A DNA stretch of 52,142 bases from Acidobacteriota bacterium (GCA_003223295.1 QHYM01000151.1:1-52142), one strand, 5' to 3'; counted from the stretch's first letter, positions 1 through 9,341 are shown. Notes: generated by a model not told the origin, from the letters alone. Program-made: numbers and translations.

Positions 1-313
1 AGTGGTACCCGAAAAACCCAGAGAACAGATATACCAGGGCCGGGAAGACGGTCCAAACTAGAGGTCGTTCAGATTCAACCAACCAAATGACAGCCGCACC
101 AACTGCGGCCGCCACGAGCGCCACGGGAAAATGCTCCACCAACGGCATCACGACCGCTCCGTTAAACTGGCCCCTGTAGATGAGTCCTGCGGTCAATTTG
201 TAGAAGCCAAGCTCCAAAGGGATAGCTAGCCACCCGAATAGGCACAAAGCTCCTGCCCCCACAAGCAGATTTCTAACTGGGACCCTTTTGTGGAGTACGT
301 ACATTCGGTTCAT
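1..313 (-). CDS. Small membrane protein, partial (cut by left edge)
   Basis: Translating the minus strand from the ATG at 313 gives an unbroken frame to base 1 (104 codons, no stop), so the C-terminus lies outside the window. The peptide starts MNRMYVLHKR and has three hydrophobic stretches, around residues 15-33, 56-78 and 86-104, separated by short charged loops, as expected for a polytopic inner-membrane protein. A second in-frame ATG at 304 is an equally good start; neither has a clear Shine-Dalgarno sequence. It diverges from another small membrane protein at 503. I recognise no family and infer no function. Confidence 0.6.
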   Translation of the reverse strand, partial: MNRMYVLHKRVPVRNLLVGAGALCLFGWLAIPLELGFYKLTAGLIYRGQFNGAVVMPLVEHFPVALVAAAVGAAVIWLVESERPLVWTVFPALVYLFSGFFGYH

Positions 314-502
314 TCTGCAAGCGTAAGCGATGCTCGATTGGGAGTCTATTTAGTTTACGGTGGGCCTGCGTGTGAGTCATCGGACGCAAATCGCCGTTAC
401 CGAGAGATGAAATTAAACTCCCTGCAAATCAAATGTCCGGTTACGACCAGGAGCTACCGCTCTTTTGGATGTATGATGCCGGGGAAGCCGCTTCTCCGCA
501 AT

Positions 503-877
503 ATGCAGCACCCGATTGCGACATTCGTAGCTCTTTCACTGATTATCGGCGCGGTCTCGGCCGCCGTGCTGATTGCTTGGAGATTTCAAAAGCACGATAC
601 GAACGAACCAAAGTGGCGCGTGACGACTTCAACCATCGCGCTTCTCCTCGCAACGCTGTCCGTGTTTCTGTTTTTGACGTACAGGACCTACAACGCTGTG
701 ATTGGTGGCGAGGGGAATGGAAACTGGACCACCTTGCCTTCGATAAGAACTGGAAATTACATTTCTTTGCTGGGCCTACTTGCGAGCCTAACGGCAACGA
801 GGAAAATGCGGTGGCCGCTGCTGGCCGCCTCGTGTTTGATGGAATTCATTTGGTTCTCGCAAGGGGTGAGCCTGTAG
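503..877 (+). CDS. Small hypothetical membrane protein
   Basis: A 124-residue protein (first residues MQHPIATFVA) with hydrophobic segments near residues 5-27, 41-60 and 102-122, and a weaker one near 85-96, so probably three or four membrane helices. The open frame extends upstream to 290, but that extension is polar and non-hydrophobic, so I chose a start close to the first helix; the tandem ATGs at 473/476 are the alternative. No strong ribosome-binding site decides it. It sits between a divergent and a convergent small membrane-protein gene. No family is recognised. An overlapping frame (433-990) is Arg/Asp-rich without coherent features and is treated as noise. Confidence 0.5.
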   Translation: MQHPIATFVALSLIIGAVSAAVLIAWRFQKHDTNEPKWRVTTSTIALLLATLSVFLFLTYRTYNAVIGGEGNGNWTTLPSIRTGNYISLLGLLASLTATRKMRWPLLAASCLMEFIWFSQGVSL

Positions 878-997
878 CTCCTGGTAAACGCGGTATCGGA
901 AAACTGAAGTACTGGGAGGGAATTTTTCCGGTTTGGCGAACTTACCAGATGGCGCAATCTCGGGGAGGTCTTGTAAACGCCCGGTCTTAGTAGTGAC

Positions 998-1111
998 TCA
1001 GAGCATCCCATAAACCGCATAGAAGAACTGCTCCCGTGGAATTTCGCTGCAGACCTCGCCGAAGACGCCCGTCGCGCTGATTAACCAATACTGCCTCTCG
1101 TCAACACGACC
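998..1111 (-). pseudogene. Possible gene remnant, 37 codons
   Basis: Between two minus-strand stops (TGA at 1112-1114 and at 998-1000) lies a frame without any ATG, GTG or TTG start upstream of its well-formed centre. It reads RQYWLISATGVFGEVCSEIP and continues for about 14 residues. The composition looks protein-like rather than random, so it may be the tail of a decayed gene. This is a weak call: the stretch is short and no family is recognised. The rest of 878-1141 shows nothing I can support. Confidence 0.22.
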
Positions 1112-1141
1112 TCAGGGAGTCGGAAGTCGGAAGACTCGCCA

Positions 1142-1579
1142 CTACCGGGAGGGCGGCGACTGATGCCGGCGCAGCCATCTCGGAAGCAGGAATGCCGCGA
1201 GAAGCCCGAATGTACCCAGAACGGCTAGCGCTAGGGATGCGTAGCGCATCCAGGACGAAAAGCCGCGGTAGCCCGCGATCCCGCTTTCAAGAAGTAAGAG
1301 GTAAGGTGTCATCGCCAAAAACGTAGCGTGAATGAGAGAAAGTTGAAGGAAAGAGGGGAAGAGAACGGGATGCGAGCGAGAATCCCACTGCCCCCCAGGA
1401 CCAAATAGAATCCCGGCAAAGGCTGCAAGACCCAGGAAGAAGCCGATTCGATAGACGCCTCGATCAATGAGCGGGTACCAACACACCAAAAGCAAACCCA
1501 GCCCTATCGCCACTGCTTCGCCTGCGAGCAAGACGTTTAGGGCGTTGGTGTACGCAGGCAAGCTTTCGGTGTGTCCCAC
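1142..1579 (-). CDS. Small hypothetical membrane protein (four helices)
   Basis: A 145-residue protein beginning with GTG at 1579, preceded at good spacing by a strong AGGGGGA ribosome-binding site on the minus strand. Four hydrophobic segments (about residues 15-35, 44-60, 80-97 and 112-132) and a positively charged C-terminus (RWLRRH) indicate an integral membrane protein with a cytoplasmic tail. It resembles in size and style the two other small membrane proteins at the left end of the window, but I cannot show homology by eye. No function is inferred. Confidence 0.62.
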   Translation of the reverse strand: MGHTESLPAYTNALNVLLAGEAVAIGLGLLLVCWYPLIDRGVYRIGFFLGLAAFAGILFGPGGQWDSRSHPVLFPSFLQLSLIHATFLAMTPYLLLLESGIAGYRGFSSWMRYASLALAVLGTFGLLAAFLLPRWLRRHQSPPSR

Positions 1580-1893
1580 TAAGTCCCCCTATCTCGCGCC
1601 CTAAGATCGCCCGGCGTGCGCTAGTTCTCCTCAATCGCTGAATCGTCGTAAGCGATCAACCCAATGGTAAAGGCTATAGCGGAAAAGGCTTCCGCGTCCC
1701 AGTGAGTCCCGGACTATATCAGATGCAGAAATTCGCCGAAAAATTACCCGCCGCCATAGCACATCACAAAACAAATTATCCAGACGGTCTCCGGATGGCG
1801 CTTACGAATTTACTACAATGCTGATTTTAAGCATTTCAAATCTTCCACCCAATTTTCCCAAAGCAATATAAAATCAATACGTTAGCTCTCGTG
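1580..1893. other. Intergenic stretch upstream of the tRNA
   Basis: No coding frame here looks real. The right half (about 1790-1890) is clearly AT-richer than the surroundings, which fits a promoter region for the tRNA gene at 1894. Nothing else is recognised. Confidence 0.5.
1843..1872 (+). promoter_or_regulatory. Candidate tRNA promoter
   Basis: A TATAAA hexamer at 1867-1872 lies 21 bases before the mature tRNA 5' end. A poor -35 candidate (TTCCAC, 1843-1848) sits 18 bases upstream of it. The -10 match and the AT-rich context are visible; the -35 assignment is guesswork. Confidence 0.35.
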
Positions 1894-1969
<76 letters not shown>

Positions 1970-2030
1970 GTTTTTTGCGGTATCGAAGCGGACTCCACGA
2001 TCTCATACCGGACGTTTACGCGCTGGTCCT

Positions 2031-4334
2031 CTAAGCCAAGCCTGTTTTGGACAGCGGTAATTCGCGGATGCGCTTTCCGGTTGCGGCGAAAATGGCGTTA
2101 CAAATTGCCGGGGCGATGGCCGGAAGTCCAGGTTCGCCGATGCCGCCCGGAGGCGCGTCGCTTTCTATGATGTGCACATGAATTTCGCGGGGAGCCGTAT
2201 TCATGCGCGCCATCGGATAAGTATCGAAGTTAGATTGGTCGATCGCGCCGTTCGTCGCCGTGATCTCTCCATAGAATGCGATGCTCGTCCCCATCACGGC
2301 CGCGCCTTCAAACTGATTTCGCGCCATCTCTGGATTCACAACGGTTCCTGCATCCAGCGCGGAATCCACGCGCGCGATGTGCACTTTGCCCGCTTCGTTG
2401 ATCTGCACCTGCACCACGGATGCCGCGTAGGTCAGAAAACTGCGGTGCACGGCAAGGCCCATGCCAAATCCATTTCCTTGTTTCCTTTTGGCCCATCCGG
2501 ATTTCTCCGCGACCGTCTGCAAGACCCGGCGGAATCGCGCCGTGTCGATGGGATACTGCTCGTAGGGCTGCCCGTAATTCGAATAGTCCTTCGGGAGGTC
2601 GGTCTTTGGAATGACGCGATCCGGTCCCAAAAGTTGCAGCGCGTACTCAAGCGGATCCTTTCCCGCGGCGTGCGCCAATTCGTCGGCAAAGGATTGAATG
2701 GCAAACGCGTGATAGATATTGGCCACCGACCGGAACCATCCGATTCGCACATGGGCGGTAGCCGGCCCGTTTTCGGAACGGTGATTTGGAATGGCGAATG
2801 GCAGATCCGAGAATCCCAGCCCGAGTTCACCGGGGTCCGAATAGACCGCATCGGCATTAAAAGTGGAGCCGATGGGAGGAAAAACGGTGCGCTGTAGCCA
2901 CGCGGCCGGCTTCCCATCCGCGCCCAACGCCGCTTTCATATACATGGCGGAAACCGAGTGGTAGGAGTCGAACTGGATGTCGTCCTCACGGCTCCAGACA
3001 ACTTTCACGGGTTTGCCTGTTTTCTTCGAGAGCACCGCCGCTTCCACGGCATAGTCCGGGAACGATTTCCGGCCGAATGCGCCGCCTAGTAGAGTGACGT
3101 GCACCGTCACGTCTTCCTTCTTCGCACCCACGGCTGCGACGATCGCGTCGCGCGCCCCAACGGGACTCTGTGTGGGCGCCCATACTTCCACTTTGCCGTC
3201 GCGGTAGACGGCCAGCGCGGCCGGCGGCTCCATCGCAGCATGGGCCAGCAGTGGCGCGTAATACTCGGCCTCGACGATCTTTCCGCCTTGCGCAAACGCA
3301 GTGTCCACGTTCCCGACTTCACGCACGACTTTTCCGGGCTTTCGCGCGGTTTCCTGCAATTCCTTTCGATAGGCGCCGGAGTTGAAAACGCGATGAGCAC
3401 TCTCTTCCCATTCGACCTTCAGCTTCTTTCTGCCTTGCAGGGCAGCCCAGGTGTTGTCCGCCAGCACGGCCACGCCGCCGAGCGCCTGAAATAAAACAGG
3501 CGGCTTGAACGTGTCGATGGTCGCTGTGTGCTTGACTCCCTTGATGGCTAGCGCCGCCTTGTCGTCGACGGACTTCACCGTACTTCCAAGGACAGGCGGA
3601 TGCATCACACTGGCATACAGCATCCCTTCCATGCGGGTGTCCTGCCCGAAAACTCCTTTGCCCATGCACAGATCCTTCAGGTCGTAACCCACCGAGTCCT
3701 TTCCGATGTACCGCCACTCGCTGCGCGGCTTGAGCTTCAGTTCTTCCTTTTTTGGCACATCCAGTTTCGCTGCGGCTGCCGCCAGTTCCCCGTATCCCAG
3801 CTTCTTTCCGGATTTCCCGTGCACCACAGTGTGCAATTCCGTCGAGCATTCCGCTTCGGGGGCGTTCCATTGCTGGGCGGCCGCGCGGACCAGCATGAGC
3901 CTCGCTGCCGCACCGGCCTCGCGCAGCGGAACAAAGAAGCTCACCACCGAATGAGAGCCGTCTGTGTCCTGGTCTCCATATTTTTCATCGCCAGTGGCTT
4001 GCACAACTTTCACGCGCGTCCAGTCCGCATCGAGTTCGTCCGCAACAATGCGCGGCAAGGAGGTTCGCACGCCGTTGCCCATTTCCGAGCGGTGCGCGAC
4101 GATGTATGCCGTTCCATCCGTGTCGAGCGCCAGATAAACGCTCGGCTGCAGCGCAGCTTTGCCCATGGTGTCTGCGGCGTTCGCGCTTGCATTTGCCGAA
4201 ACCGCAAACAATTGCTCCGGCTTCCATTGCACGCTCAATACAAAAGCGCCCGCACCCAGCATGCCCTTCAAAAATCCGCGCCGGCTGCCTGAGAACTCCT
4301 GCTGGTTTTCTGAAATGTTATGGATTTGAATCAT
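2031..4334 (-). CDS. Xanthine dehydrogenase/aldehyde oxidase family, molybdopterin-binding large subunit (IorB-like)
   Basis: A 767-residue molybdenum hydroxylase large subunit of the isoquinoline 1-oxidoreductase beta type. A twin-arginine signal (SRRGFLKGMLGAGAFVLS, residues 17-34) predicts Tat export of the folded, cofactor-loaded enzyme. Family motifs include GGAFGRKSFPDYAVEA in the middle, and near the C-terminus GGIGEPGLPAIAPAICNA, where the Glu of GEPG is the conserved catalytic base. Length matches the family. The start at 4334 has GAGGA a few bases upstream. Members normally work with a small 2Fe-2S subunit (IorA) that passes electrons on. No such gene is adjacent: upstream is a DinB protein and downstream the tRNA. 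The substrate cannot be predicted. Confidence 0.9.
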   Translation of the reverse strand: MIQIHNISENQQEFSGSRRGFLKGMLGAGAFVLSVQWKPEQLFAVSANASANAADTMGKAALQPSVYLALDTDGTAYIVAHRSEMGNGVRTSLPRIVADELDADWTRVKVVQATGDEKYGDQDTDGSHSVVSFFVPLREAGAAARLMLVRAAAQQWNAPEAECSTELHTVVHGKSGKKLGYGELAAAAAKLDVPKKEELKLKPRSEWRYIGKDSVGYDLKDLCMGKGVFGQDTRMEGMLYASVMHPPVLGSTVKSVDDKAALAIKGVKHTATIDTFKPPVLFQALGGVAVLADNTWAALQGRKKLKVEWEESAHRVFNSGAYRKELQETARKPGKVVREVGNVDTAFAQGGKIVEAEYYAPLLAHAAMEPPAALAVYRDGKVEVWAPTQSPVGARDAIVAAVGAKKEDVTVHVTLLGGAFGRKSFPDYAVEAAVLSKKTGKPVKVVWSREDDIQFDSYHSVSAMYMKAALGADGKPAAWLQRTVFPPIGSTFNADAVYSDPGELGLGFSDLPFAIPNHRSENGPATAHVRIGWFRSVANIYHAFAIQSFADELAHAAGKDPLEYALQLLGPDRVIPKTDLPKDYSNYGQPYEQYPIDTARFRRVLQTVAEKSGWAKRKQGNGFGMGLAVHRSFLTYAASVVQVQINEAGKVHIARVDSALDAGTVVNPEMARNQFEGAAVMGTSIAFYGEITATNGAIDQSNFDTYPMARMNTAPREIHVHIIESDAPPGGIGEPGLPAIAPAICNAIFAATGKRIRELPLSKTGLA

Positions 4335-4428
4335 ACGTCCTCGCTCCGCGGCAGAATAAAGATGAAGATAAAACCGCGAATCATCAAACCTATCCTACAC
4401 TATTCCCGATTCCTGCAAGTCCAGCGAA

Positions 4429-4956
4429 TCACGGCGTGGGCCAGTCTCCCTGCGCGCGCCGCAAGTCAACGAGCTGGCCGAGATGATAGGAGTTGTGGTC
4501 TGCCAGCACCAGCGCCTCGCGCAAAACCGTCTGGCCATCGCCGTGCGAAATTTTCGCGTACAAATCTGTCTTCGGATTCTTCACCAAGCTGATCATTTCC
4601 TCCAGGTCGCGCCGGAATGCTTCTACGGATTTGTCCCACGCGGCCCCATCCGGAGGCACGGGCGTCTTCGGCCAGTAGCCTTCGGGAAATCCGGGCGAGA
4701 CGTGCTTCGGGTTCCGGCTAAACTCCAGAATGTCCCATTGCGCGATCCGCGAATGCTCCAAGAGTTGCCAGCCCGTGTGCGGCAGTCCGGCGACAAAAGC
4801 GCCGCGTTTCGCTTCCGGAAAACCCTCCACTGCGTCCATGAAGTGCACGTGCGCCCCGCCTCCTTTCAAAAGATAGACGAGGTGCTCGCGCAGAAGCTTG
4901 TCGTTGCTGCCCGACGCGTTTTTCTTCTTCTTTGCTGGCTTGACTTTTTTCTTCAT
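4429..4956 (-). CDS. DinB-superfamily protein
   Basis: A 175-residue protein with a very Lys-rich N-terminus (first 14 residues) followed by a four-helix-bundle DinB-like domain. The expected metal-site histidines are present: [13 protein letters not shown] in the first half, and [15 protein letters not shown] (HxxxH) near the C-terminus. DinB-fold proteins include damage-inducible proteins and metal-dependent thiol transferases (bacillithiol/mycothiol type), but the substrate here is unknown. The start lies 8 bases after the stop of the broken methyltransferase gene, within an AGGAAT context, so the two were probably co-transcribed. The Lys-rich leader is unusual and may bind nucleic acid; that is inference. 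Confidence 0.82.
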   Translation of the reverse strand: MKKKVKPAKKKKNASGSNDKLLREHLVYLLKGGGAHVHFMDAVEGFPEAKRGAFVAGLPHTGWQLLEHSRIAQWDILEFSRNPKHVSPGFPEGYWPKTPVPPDGAAWDKSVEAFRRDLEEMISLVKNPKTDLYAKISHGDGQTVLREALVLADHNSYHLGQLVDLRRAQGDWPTP

Positions 4957-4964
4957 GGGGATTC

Positions 4965-5878
4965 CTATTTTTCTGAAAGCAGAACTTGTTGTGGCATATC
5001 CGGAACGGGATGCAAGTTCGTTTTTGCGAATCCCACGTTGCCGAACATCTTCTCATACTGCTGGCCTTGCCTGCTGGCTTCAGCGCCGTATGAACGCGGC
5101 GCATCAGTTTCTCGCACGTAGGGACGTCAAAATGATGGAATATGTTCGTGAGCAGAACGAAGTCGTACCCCTCGCCAAATTCGACCTCGAAGGCGCTGCC
5201 CGGCCGCGTCGTGTGGCGGTCTGCCACGCCGGATTTTTTAGCGTTCTCCCTAGCCACTTCCAGCACCGCAGGCCAGTCCACAGCGACAATCTGCGCATGG
5301 GGATTGCGCTTCGCCACGGTGATTCCATACATCCCGTGCCCAGCGGCAATGTCCAGCACTTTGCAGGGCCTGCCTTCCGCGGCGTTCGTCAATCCCGCAA
5401 TGAATTCCGCAGCCGGTATCGTCAACGGCGCCATCGAACGCGCAAAATTCACCCAGATATCTTCGTGAGCCTTGGTATGGTCGCCAGTTTCGCTGGCCGT
5501 TCCGCCTTTGCGCACGGCTTCTGCCAGCACCCCAAAATTCTTTCGGCTCCAAGGGCTGGCAAGAAAATCAATCATGGTCGCGAGGCAGGCCGGGGAGTGG
5601 CGATTCAGAAATACGGCAGACTCCTGCGTGAGCGCGTACCGCTCTCCCTTCTTGGTCAGAAGCTCTTTCACCGTAAAGTAATCGCACAGAATCCGAACGC
5701 CGCGTTCCGCTGCTCGGGTTTTCGCTGCGAGAGATGCGGCCGTGTCAGCTCCCTCCGCGATTGCCGTGAAAATGTCCAGCTCAATTGCTGCTTTGAGTGC
5801 TTCGGTCTCCTGAAACGCAATCATGGTATTGAAGATGCGTTCCGGAGTGGGCCGGGAGGTTGTTGTGGATGCAGCCAT
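4965..5878 (-). pseudogene. SAM-dependent (O-)methyltransferase, broken by internal deletion and frame change
   Basis: From the ATG at 5878 (AGGAG just upstream) the frame encodes a small-molecule O-methyltransferase: a winged-helix dimerisation region, then the SAM-binding motif VLDIAAGHGMYG, the acidic VAVDW loop and LLTNIFHHF. At about 5060-5070, after ALKPAG, the family's sequence stops. In the original frame the reading becomes nonsense ([13 protein letters not shown]) and runs through the DinB gene. In another frame a typical C-terminal tail resumes ([20 protein letters not shown]) and ends at TAG 4965-4967, 8 bases before the DinB start. By comparison with family members about 40-45 residues, the strand after LKPGG and the loop before the last helix, are missing. 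Either a recent deletion or an assembly error. Confidence 0.8.
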
Positions 5879-6032
5879 GAATGTGGCTCCTGTTCTTGAA
5901 TCGAAATAACCAGCTAATAGAGATGCGGCCTGTCGCGGACTGTTACGCCGCGCAAGCACCTCGTTGCGTCATTGCTCGAAACCCGCCCATGCTGGCATAC
6001 TTTCTCTCCCCGCGGCAAGCAAGAGGCATCCG

Positions 6033-6764
6033 ATGAAACGCGAATATCAGCGCTGGTACTCGCAGCGGCTCGGTTTGGAGCTGGGCGTCGCGGTTTATGG
6101 CCACTGGGGGCCGCCGCTGCTGGGCTTTCCGACCAGCGCTGGCGACGAGTGGGAACTCGAAGGCCAGGGCCTGGTAGATGCGCTCGGCGATTTCATCGAG
6201 GGCGGCAAAGTCAAATTGTTCACGGTGAATTCCATCAACGGGCTCAGCTTTTACAATAAAAGCGCGCACCCGTTCCACCGGAGCTATGTCCAGGCGGTTT
6301 TCGATTCCTATTTGCGCGAAGAAGTCGTGCCGTTCATCTGGAACAATTGCCAGACGCAGGGCATCGCCATCTCCACCATGGGCGCTTCCTTCGGTGCGTA
6401 CCACGCGGCAAATTCTCTATTCAAGCACCCCGACGTAATCAAGCGCTGCTTTGCTATGTCCGGTGTCTACGATTTGCGCAATTTCATGGATGGCATGTAC
6501 GACGACAATTTCTATTTCAACAATCCCGTCGATTACCTGTCGAACATGAGCGATCCCTGGTTTTACGAACAGGTTGCGAGCTGCGACATCCACGTCACGA
6601 CGGGGACGGGCCCGTGGGAAAACAGCGGCCCCACGTACCGTCTTTCGGAAGTCCTTTCCGGCAAAGGCATTCGTCACTCCCTCGATAACTGGGGTCCGCA
6701 GGGCGGCCACGACTGGCCGTACTGGAAGCACCAGATGCGGGAATACATCTCGCAACTTTTTTGA
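6033..6764 (+). CDS. Esterase/alpha-beta hydrolase, COG4947-like
   Basis: A 243-residue hydrolase. The ATG at 6033 has AGAGG seven bases upstream; the frame is open further upstream but without family-like sequence. The nucleophile elbow GASFG places Ser119, and a C-terminal GGHDWPYW supplies the likely catalytic His226; the acid is not assigned. The opening (MKREYQRWYS, then VYGHWGPPLLGFPTSAGDEW) matches my recollection of the uncharacterised esterase group COG4947. It is cytoplasmic: no signal peptide. It converges on the M29-type peptidase gene with only 45 bases between their stops and may belong functionally to the ligase cluster next door. Substrate unknown. Confidence 0.82.
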   Translation: MKREYQRWYSQRLGLELGVAVYGHWGPPLLGFPTSAGDEWELEGQGLVDALGDFIEGGKVKLFTVNSINGLSFYNKSAHPFHRSYVQAVFDSYLREEVVPFIWNNCQTQGIAISTMGASFGAYHAANSLFKHPDVIKRCFAMSGVYDLRNFMDGMYDDNFYFNNPVDYLSNMSDPWFYEQVASCDIHVTTGTGPWENSGPTYRLSEVLSGKGIRHSLDNWGPQGGHDWPYWKHQMREYISQLF

Positions 6765-6809
6765 AGTGAAGTTCTTCGAAAAATCAGCTTAGAGAAGATG
6801 AGCAGGTTC

Positions 6810-7835
6810 TTATATAAGGCCGAGGTGGCCGAGCTGGTAGCGGCCTTTTTCGATGACTTGGTCGTCATCGATCCAGACGTCGCACTTGCGGGTAAGCACG
6901 TCCACGTGCGTCGTGGATTTCCAGTCGGCGTGGGTTTGGCTGCCGTAGGGATCGCCGAACGCGAGGTGCACGCCCGGGAATTTCTCATCCTGAAGCAGGA
7001 TGCCGATCATTTCCGTTAACCCGAGATTCGTTCCGAAGGCCAGCTCGCCGACGCGGTCACTATTCTCATCGGTGTGGCAATAGTCCCAGAATTCCTGCTC
7101 CAAATCCTTGCGGGCACACGCAGCATCCACGAGACGCGCCGCTTTGATCGTCAAAGTAAGCGGCGTGGATTGCAGGTCGCCGTATTTTCCGTTGAAGTGA
7201 TCGCCCGCGGTAGCGTCACAAACAAACGTGCCATCCACCGTAGCGGGAGTCGTAAAAACCTCGCCGGCCGGCAGATTCGACCAGTAGCGAGGATTGATAA
7301 GCCCGCTGGTCTTCACCCAATCGAGCCGGCGGTCAAAGTGCGCGGCAAACTCCGTGCCCGCCTCGGTTTTGACTATCAGCATTTCGGCGCGCAGCATGCG
7401 CTCGCGCAGCTTCTCGCTCAAGCGGTCCACCATGCGGTAATCGGCGCGCATGCCCTGCTGCATGATCTGCGGCGTCACGCCCACCATGTGCGCGTAGCGA
7501 ATCTGGCGGCGCTCGACCACTCTCACGATGGCCATGCGCGCAGCGAGTTCACCTGGCTGCGGCGTCATACACATCACGCCGGCGTCCGCGGTTTCCAGCG
7601 CGCTCAAAACCTCTGCCGGCGCAGCGGCCATCGGCCGTGGACCTAGTTCTTCCAGCAAGAGTCCCTGGCAACGCGCTTCGCGTTCGACGAGCGCGGCAGA
7701 AATGCTGGCTGCTACAGCGCGGCTCGCTTCATCGGCAATCAGCGCGACCTGTTCGTCCGGACGCACACCAAGGCACGTTTCCACGGCGTTGCGCGCGCCC
7801 GGCATTAGCTCTGGGTTCGGGGCCCCGAAGTTCAT
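6810..7835 (-). CDS. M29-type aminopeptidase (thermophilic metalloprotease family)
   Basis: A 341-residue protein of the aminopeptidase T/M29 fold, a family that also contains 2,5-dihydroxypyridine dioxygenase. Metal-site features are visible in the C-terminal half: GELAFGTN, GVHLAFGDPYG and a terminal HADWKSTTHVDVL with His310-x-Asp312. The ATG at 7835 gives the normal family length. Its ribosome-binding site is weak, but the upstream extension to 7994 overlaps the preceding ligase gene and has no family resemblance. It follows the circularly permuted ATP-grasp gene by 106 bases in the same direction and is probably its last co-transcribed partner. It may trim or recycle the product of the ligases; that role is inference. 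Confidence 0.82.
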   Translation of the reverse strand: MNFGAPNPELMPGARNAVETCLGVRPDEQVALIADEASRAVAASISAALVEREARCQGLLLEELGPRPMAAAPAEVLSALETADAGVMCMTPQPGELAARMAIVRVVERRQIRYAHMVGVTPQIMQQGMRADYRMVDRLSEKLRERMLRAEMLIVKTEAGTEFAAHFDRRLDWVKTSGLINPRYWSNLPAGEVFTTPATVDGTFVCDATAGDHFNGKYGDLQSTPLTLTIKAARLVDAACARKDLEQEFWDYCHTDENSDRVGELAFGTNLGLTEMIGILLQDEKFPGVHLAFGDPYGSQTHADWKSTTHVDVLTRKCDVWIDDDQVIEKGRYQLGHLGLI

Positions 7836-7941
7836 CCCAATAATTTTACTTGAATCGCGGAGATTTTCTAGCGAAGTCGTTTGCTTGCGGCTTTTCTCCA
7901 ACTGGTCGAACGGACGGGCAAAGTCCGTAGCTACTTCCAGA

Positions 7942-9339
7942 CTAGTTGGAGGGCAAGCTTTTAGGGGAGACCCGAAACGCAGGCACCTGGCCACCCCCGC
8001 TGGTCACGTTGGCCAGTCCCGTGGAGCTGAGCCGCGTGAGAAACCCGCAGAGTTTTCCGCGGAACAAGTACGGCGCGAAGTCCACCAGCATGTCGCGGTA
8101 ATCCACCCTGCCCATATCCGCGATATACGGGAAAATTTCCCGGCGAATGGGGATGCGTTCCTGCACGATCCACGCGCCGTTCTTCGCCGACAGCGCGCGC
8201 TCGATGGCTTCGTCCCAGGCCGACTCGCTGGTTTCCCATCCCAACGTCACGCCGGAGCCGCCGTACTCATCGCTGGGCTTGAGCACCAGGTTCTCCCGCT
8301 CCTTGCGAATGAACGCAAGTAACTCAATGTGCTGGCCGTAGTGCGCGGTTTGCACGTCAGCGACGACGCGCGTCCACGGGACGTGCTTGCGAATCACTTC
8401 GCGTTCGCCCAGCGAGAAAAGGCCCCCGTTTTGCTCGTCGGTGAGGACCGCAAAAAACGCCTTCACATGCGGAATCTTGCAACGAAAGTTGTTCGCCACG
8501 CACACTGCGCCCGCCGTGTAGGCTTTGACCAGCGCCGAGCATTCCGTCGGCTTGGCCACGATGTCGTTGATCAGCACGCGGCGGTAGACCAGATCGATCT
8601 TCTTGCCTTGTGCCACCAGCGATTTGCCGTCCCATTCAAGCCACCGCGGGTCGGAAATGAGCGTGGGAATTCCCATTTGTTCGAAGCGCTCCTGGAGAAT
8701 TTCAAATTCGCTCCAGGTTGGAACTTCTTCCGAGTCCACAATGGCGATCTGCGGTTTTTGCTCCGAACCTCCCCAGTCCACGTAACTTTGCAGCAGCGCT
8801 TCGAGCAGCTTGGCGCTGAGCGAATACCGGTGCACTTCATATTTCCTGGCGAACTGTCCCATCACCGGAAGTTCGTTGAAAATCTCTGCGAGCGTTTCTG
8901 CATAGCCCGCGCCGGCCGGCGATTCTCCGTTGTATTCGGCAAATTTCAGGGAATCGGGAAGCAAGAACGCGTCCAGCCGCGACGCCGTGCTGGCAGGACC
9001 GAAGCCCACGTGAATGCGCGCCAGGCGCTCCTCTTCTTCGCGCAGATGCAATTGAGCAAAAGTGTGTTTGTCGCTCAAGGCGGAAATCACCACGCGCTCG
9101 CCAAGCTCCGCCATGGTCTCTGCCACAGTTCGAACGCGTTCTTCGTCTTCGGGAGAAAGAAAAAAGGGCCGCAGGAAAGGGCAGTGGACGCGATCGCCAA
9201 AGGTCAGCTTGGCCCGGCGCAAGCGCTTGAACAAATCTTCCGGAAGTCCGGGCATGCGCAAAAGCTGGGCCTTCAGGATTTCATGCCACTCCTCTGCCGG
9301 CGAAGGGGACAGAGGCGAAGGTGTGGGAGCAGTGGTCAT
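7942..9339 (-). CDS. Circularly permuted ATP-grasp ligase
   Basis: A 465-residue protein of the circularly permuted ATP-grasp type. The nucleotide-binding lysine strand and glycine loop (NLVLKPSDEYGGSGVTLGWE) lie in the C-terminal third, followed by AWIVQERIP and the terminal metal/phosphate motif LTRLSSTGLANVTSGGG. The N-terminal half (FAEYNGESPAGAGY, YRRVLINDI) is also typical of this group, which forms carboxylate-amine (peptide-like) bonds. The ATG at 9339 begins 2 bases after the stop of the upstream ATP-grasp gene, so coupling is likely. Frames upstream of 9339 run into that gene and are not used. Both substrates are unknown. Confidence 0.85.
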   Translation of the reverse strand: MTTAPTPSPLSPSPAEEWHEILKAQLLRMPGLPEDLFKRLRRAKLTFGDRVHCPFLRPFFLSPEDEERVRTVAETMAELGERVVISALSDKHTFAQLHLREEEERLARIHVGFGPASTASRLDAFLLPDSLKFAEYNGESPAGAGYAETLAEIFNELPVMGQFARKYEVHRYSLSAKLLEALLQSYVDWGGSEQKPQIAIVDSEEVPTWSEFEILQERFEQMGIPTLISDPRWLEWDGKSLVAQGKKIDLVYRRVLINDIVAKPTECSALVKAYTAGAVCVANNFRCKIPHVKAFFAVLTDEQNGGLFSLGEREVIRKHVPWTRVVADVQTAHYGQHIELLAFIRKERENLVLKPSDEYGGSGVTLGWETSESAWDEAIERALSAKNGAWIVQERIPIRREIFPYIADMGRVDYRDMLVDFAPYLFRGKLCGFLTRLSSTGLANVTSGGGQVPAFRVSPKSLPSN

Positions 9340-9341
9340 GC

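Noticed and set aside
433-990. A 185-codon plus-strand frame overlapping the membrane-protein gene at 503
   Set aside because: Its composition is charged and irregular, without domains or a ribosome-binding site; the overlapping frame has clear membrane helices.
4718-5959. A 413-residue methyltransferase fused with extra C-terminal sequence
   Set aside because: The last third is the DinB gene read in the wrong frame; the true tail of the methyltransferase is in another frame.
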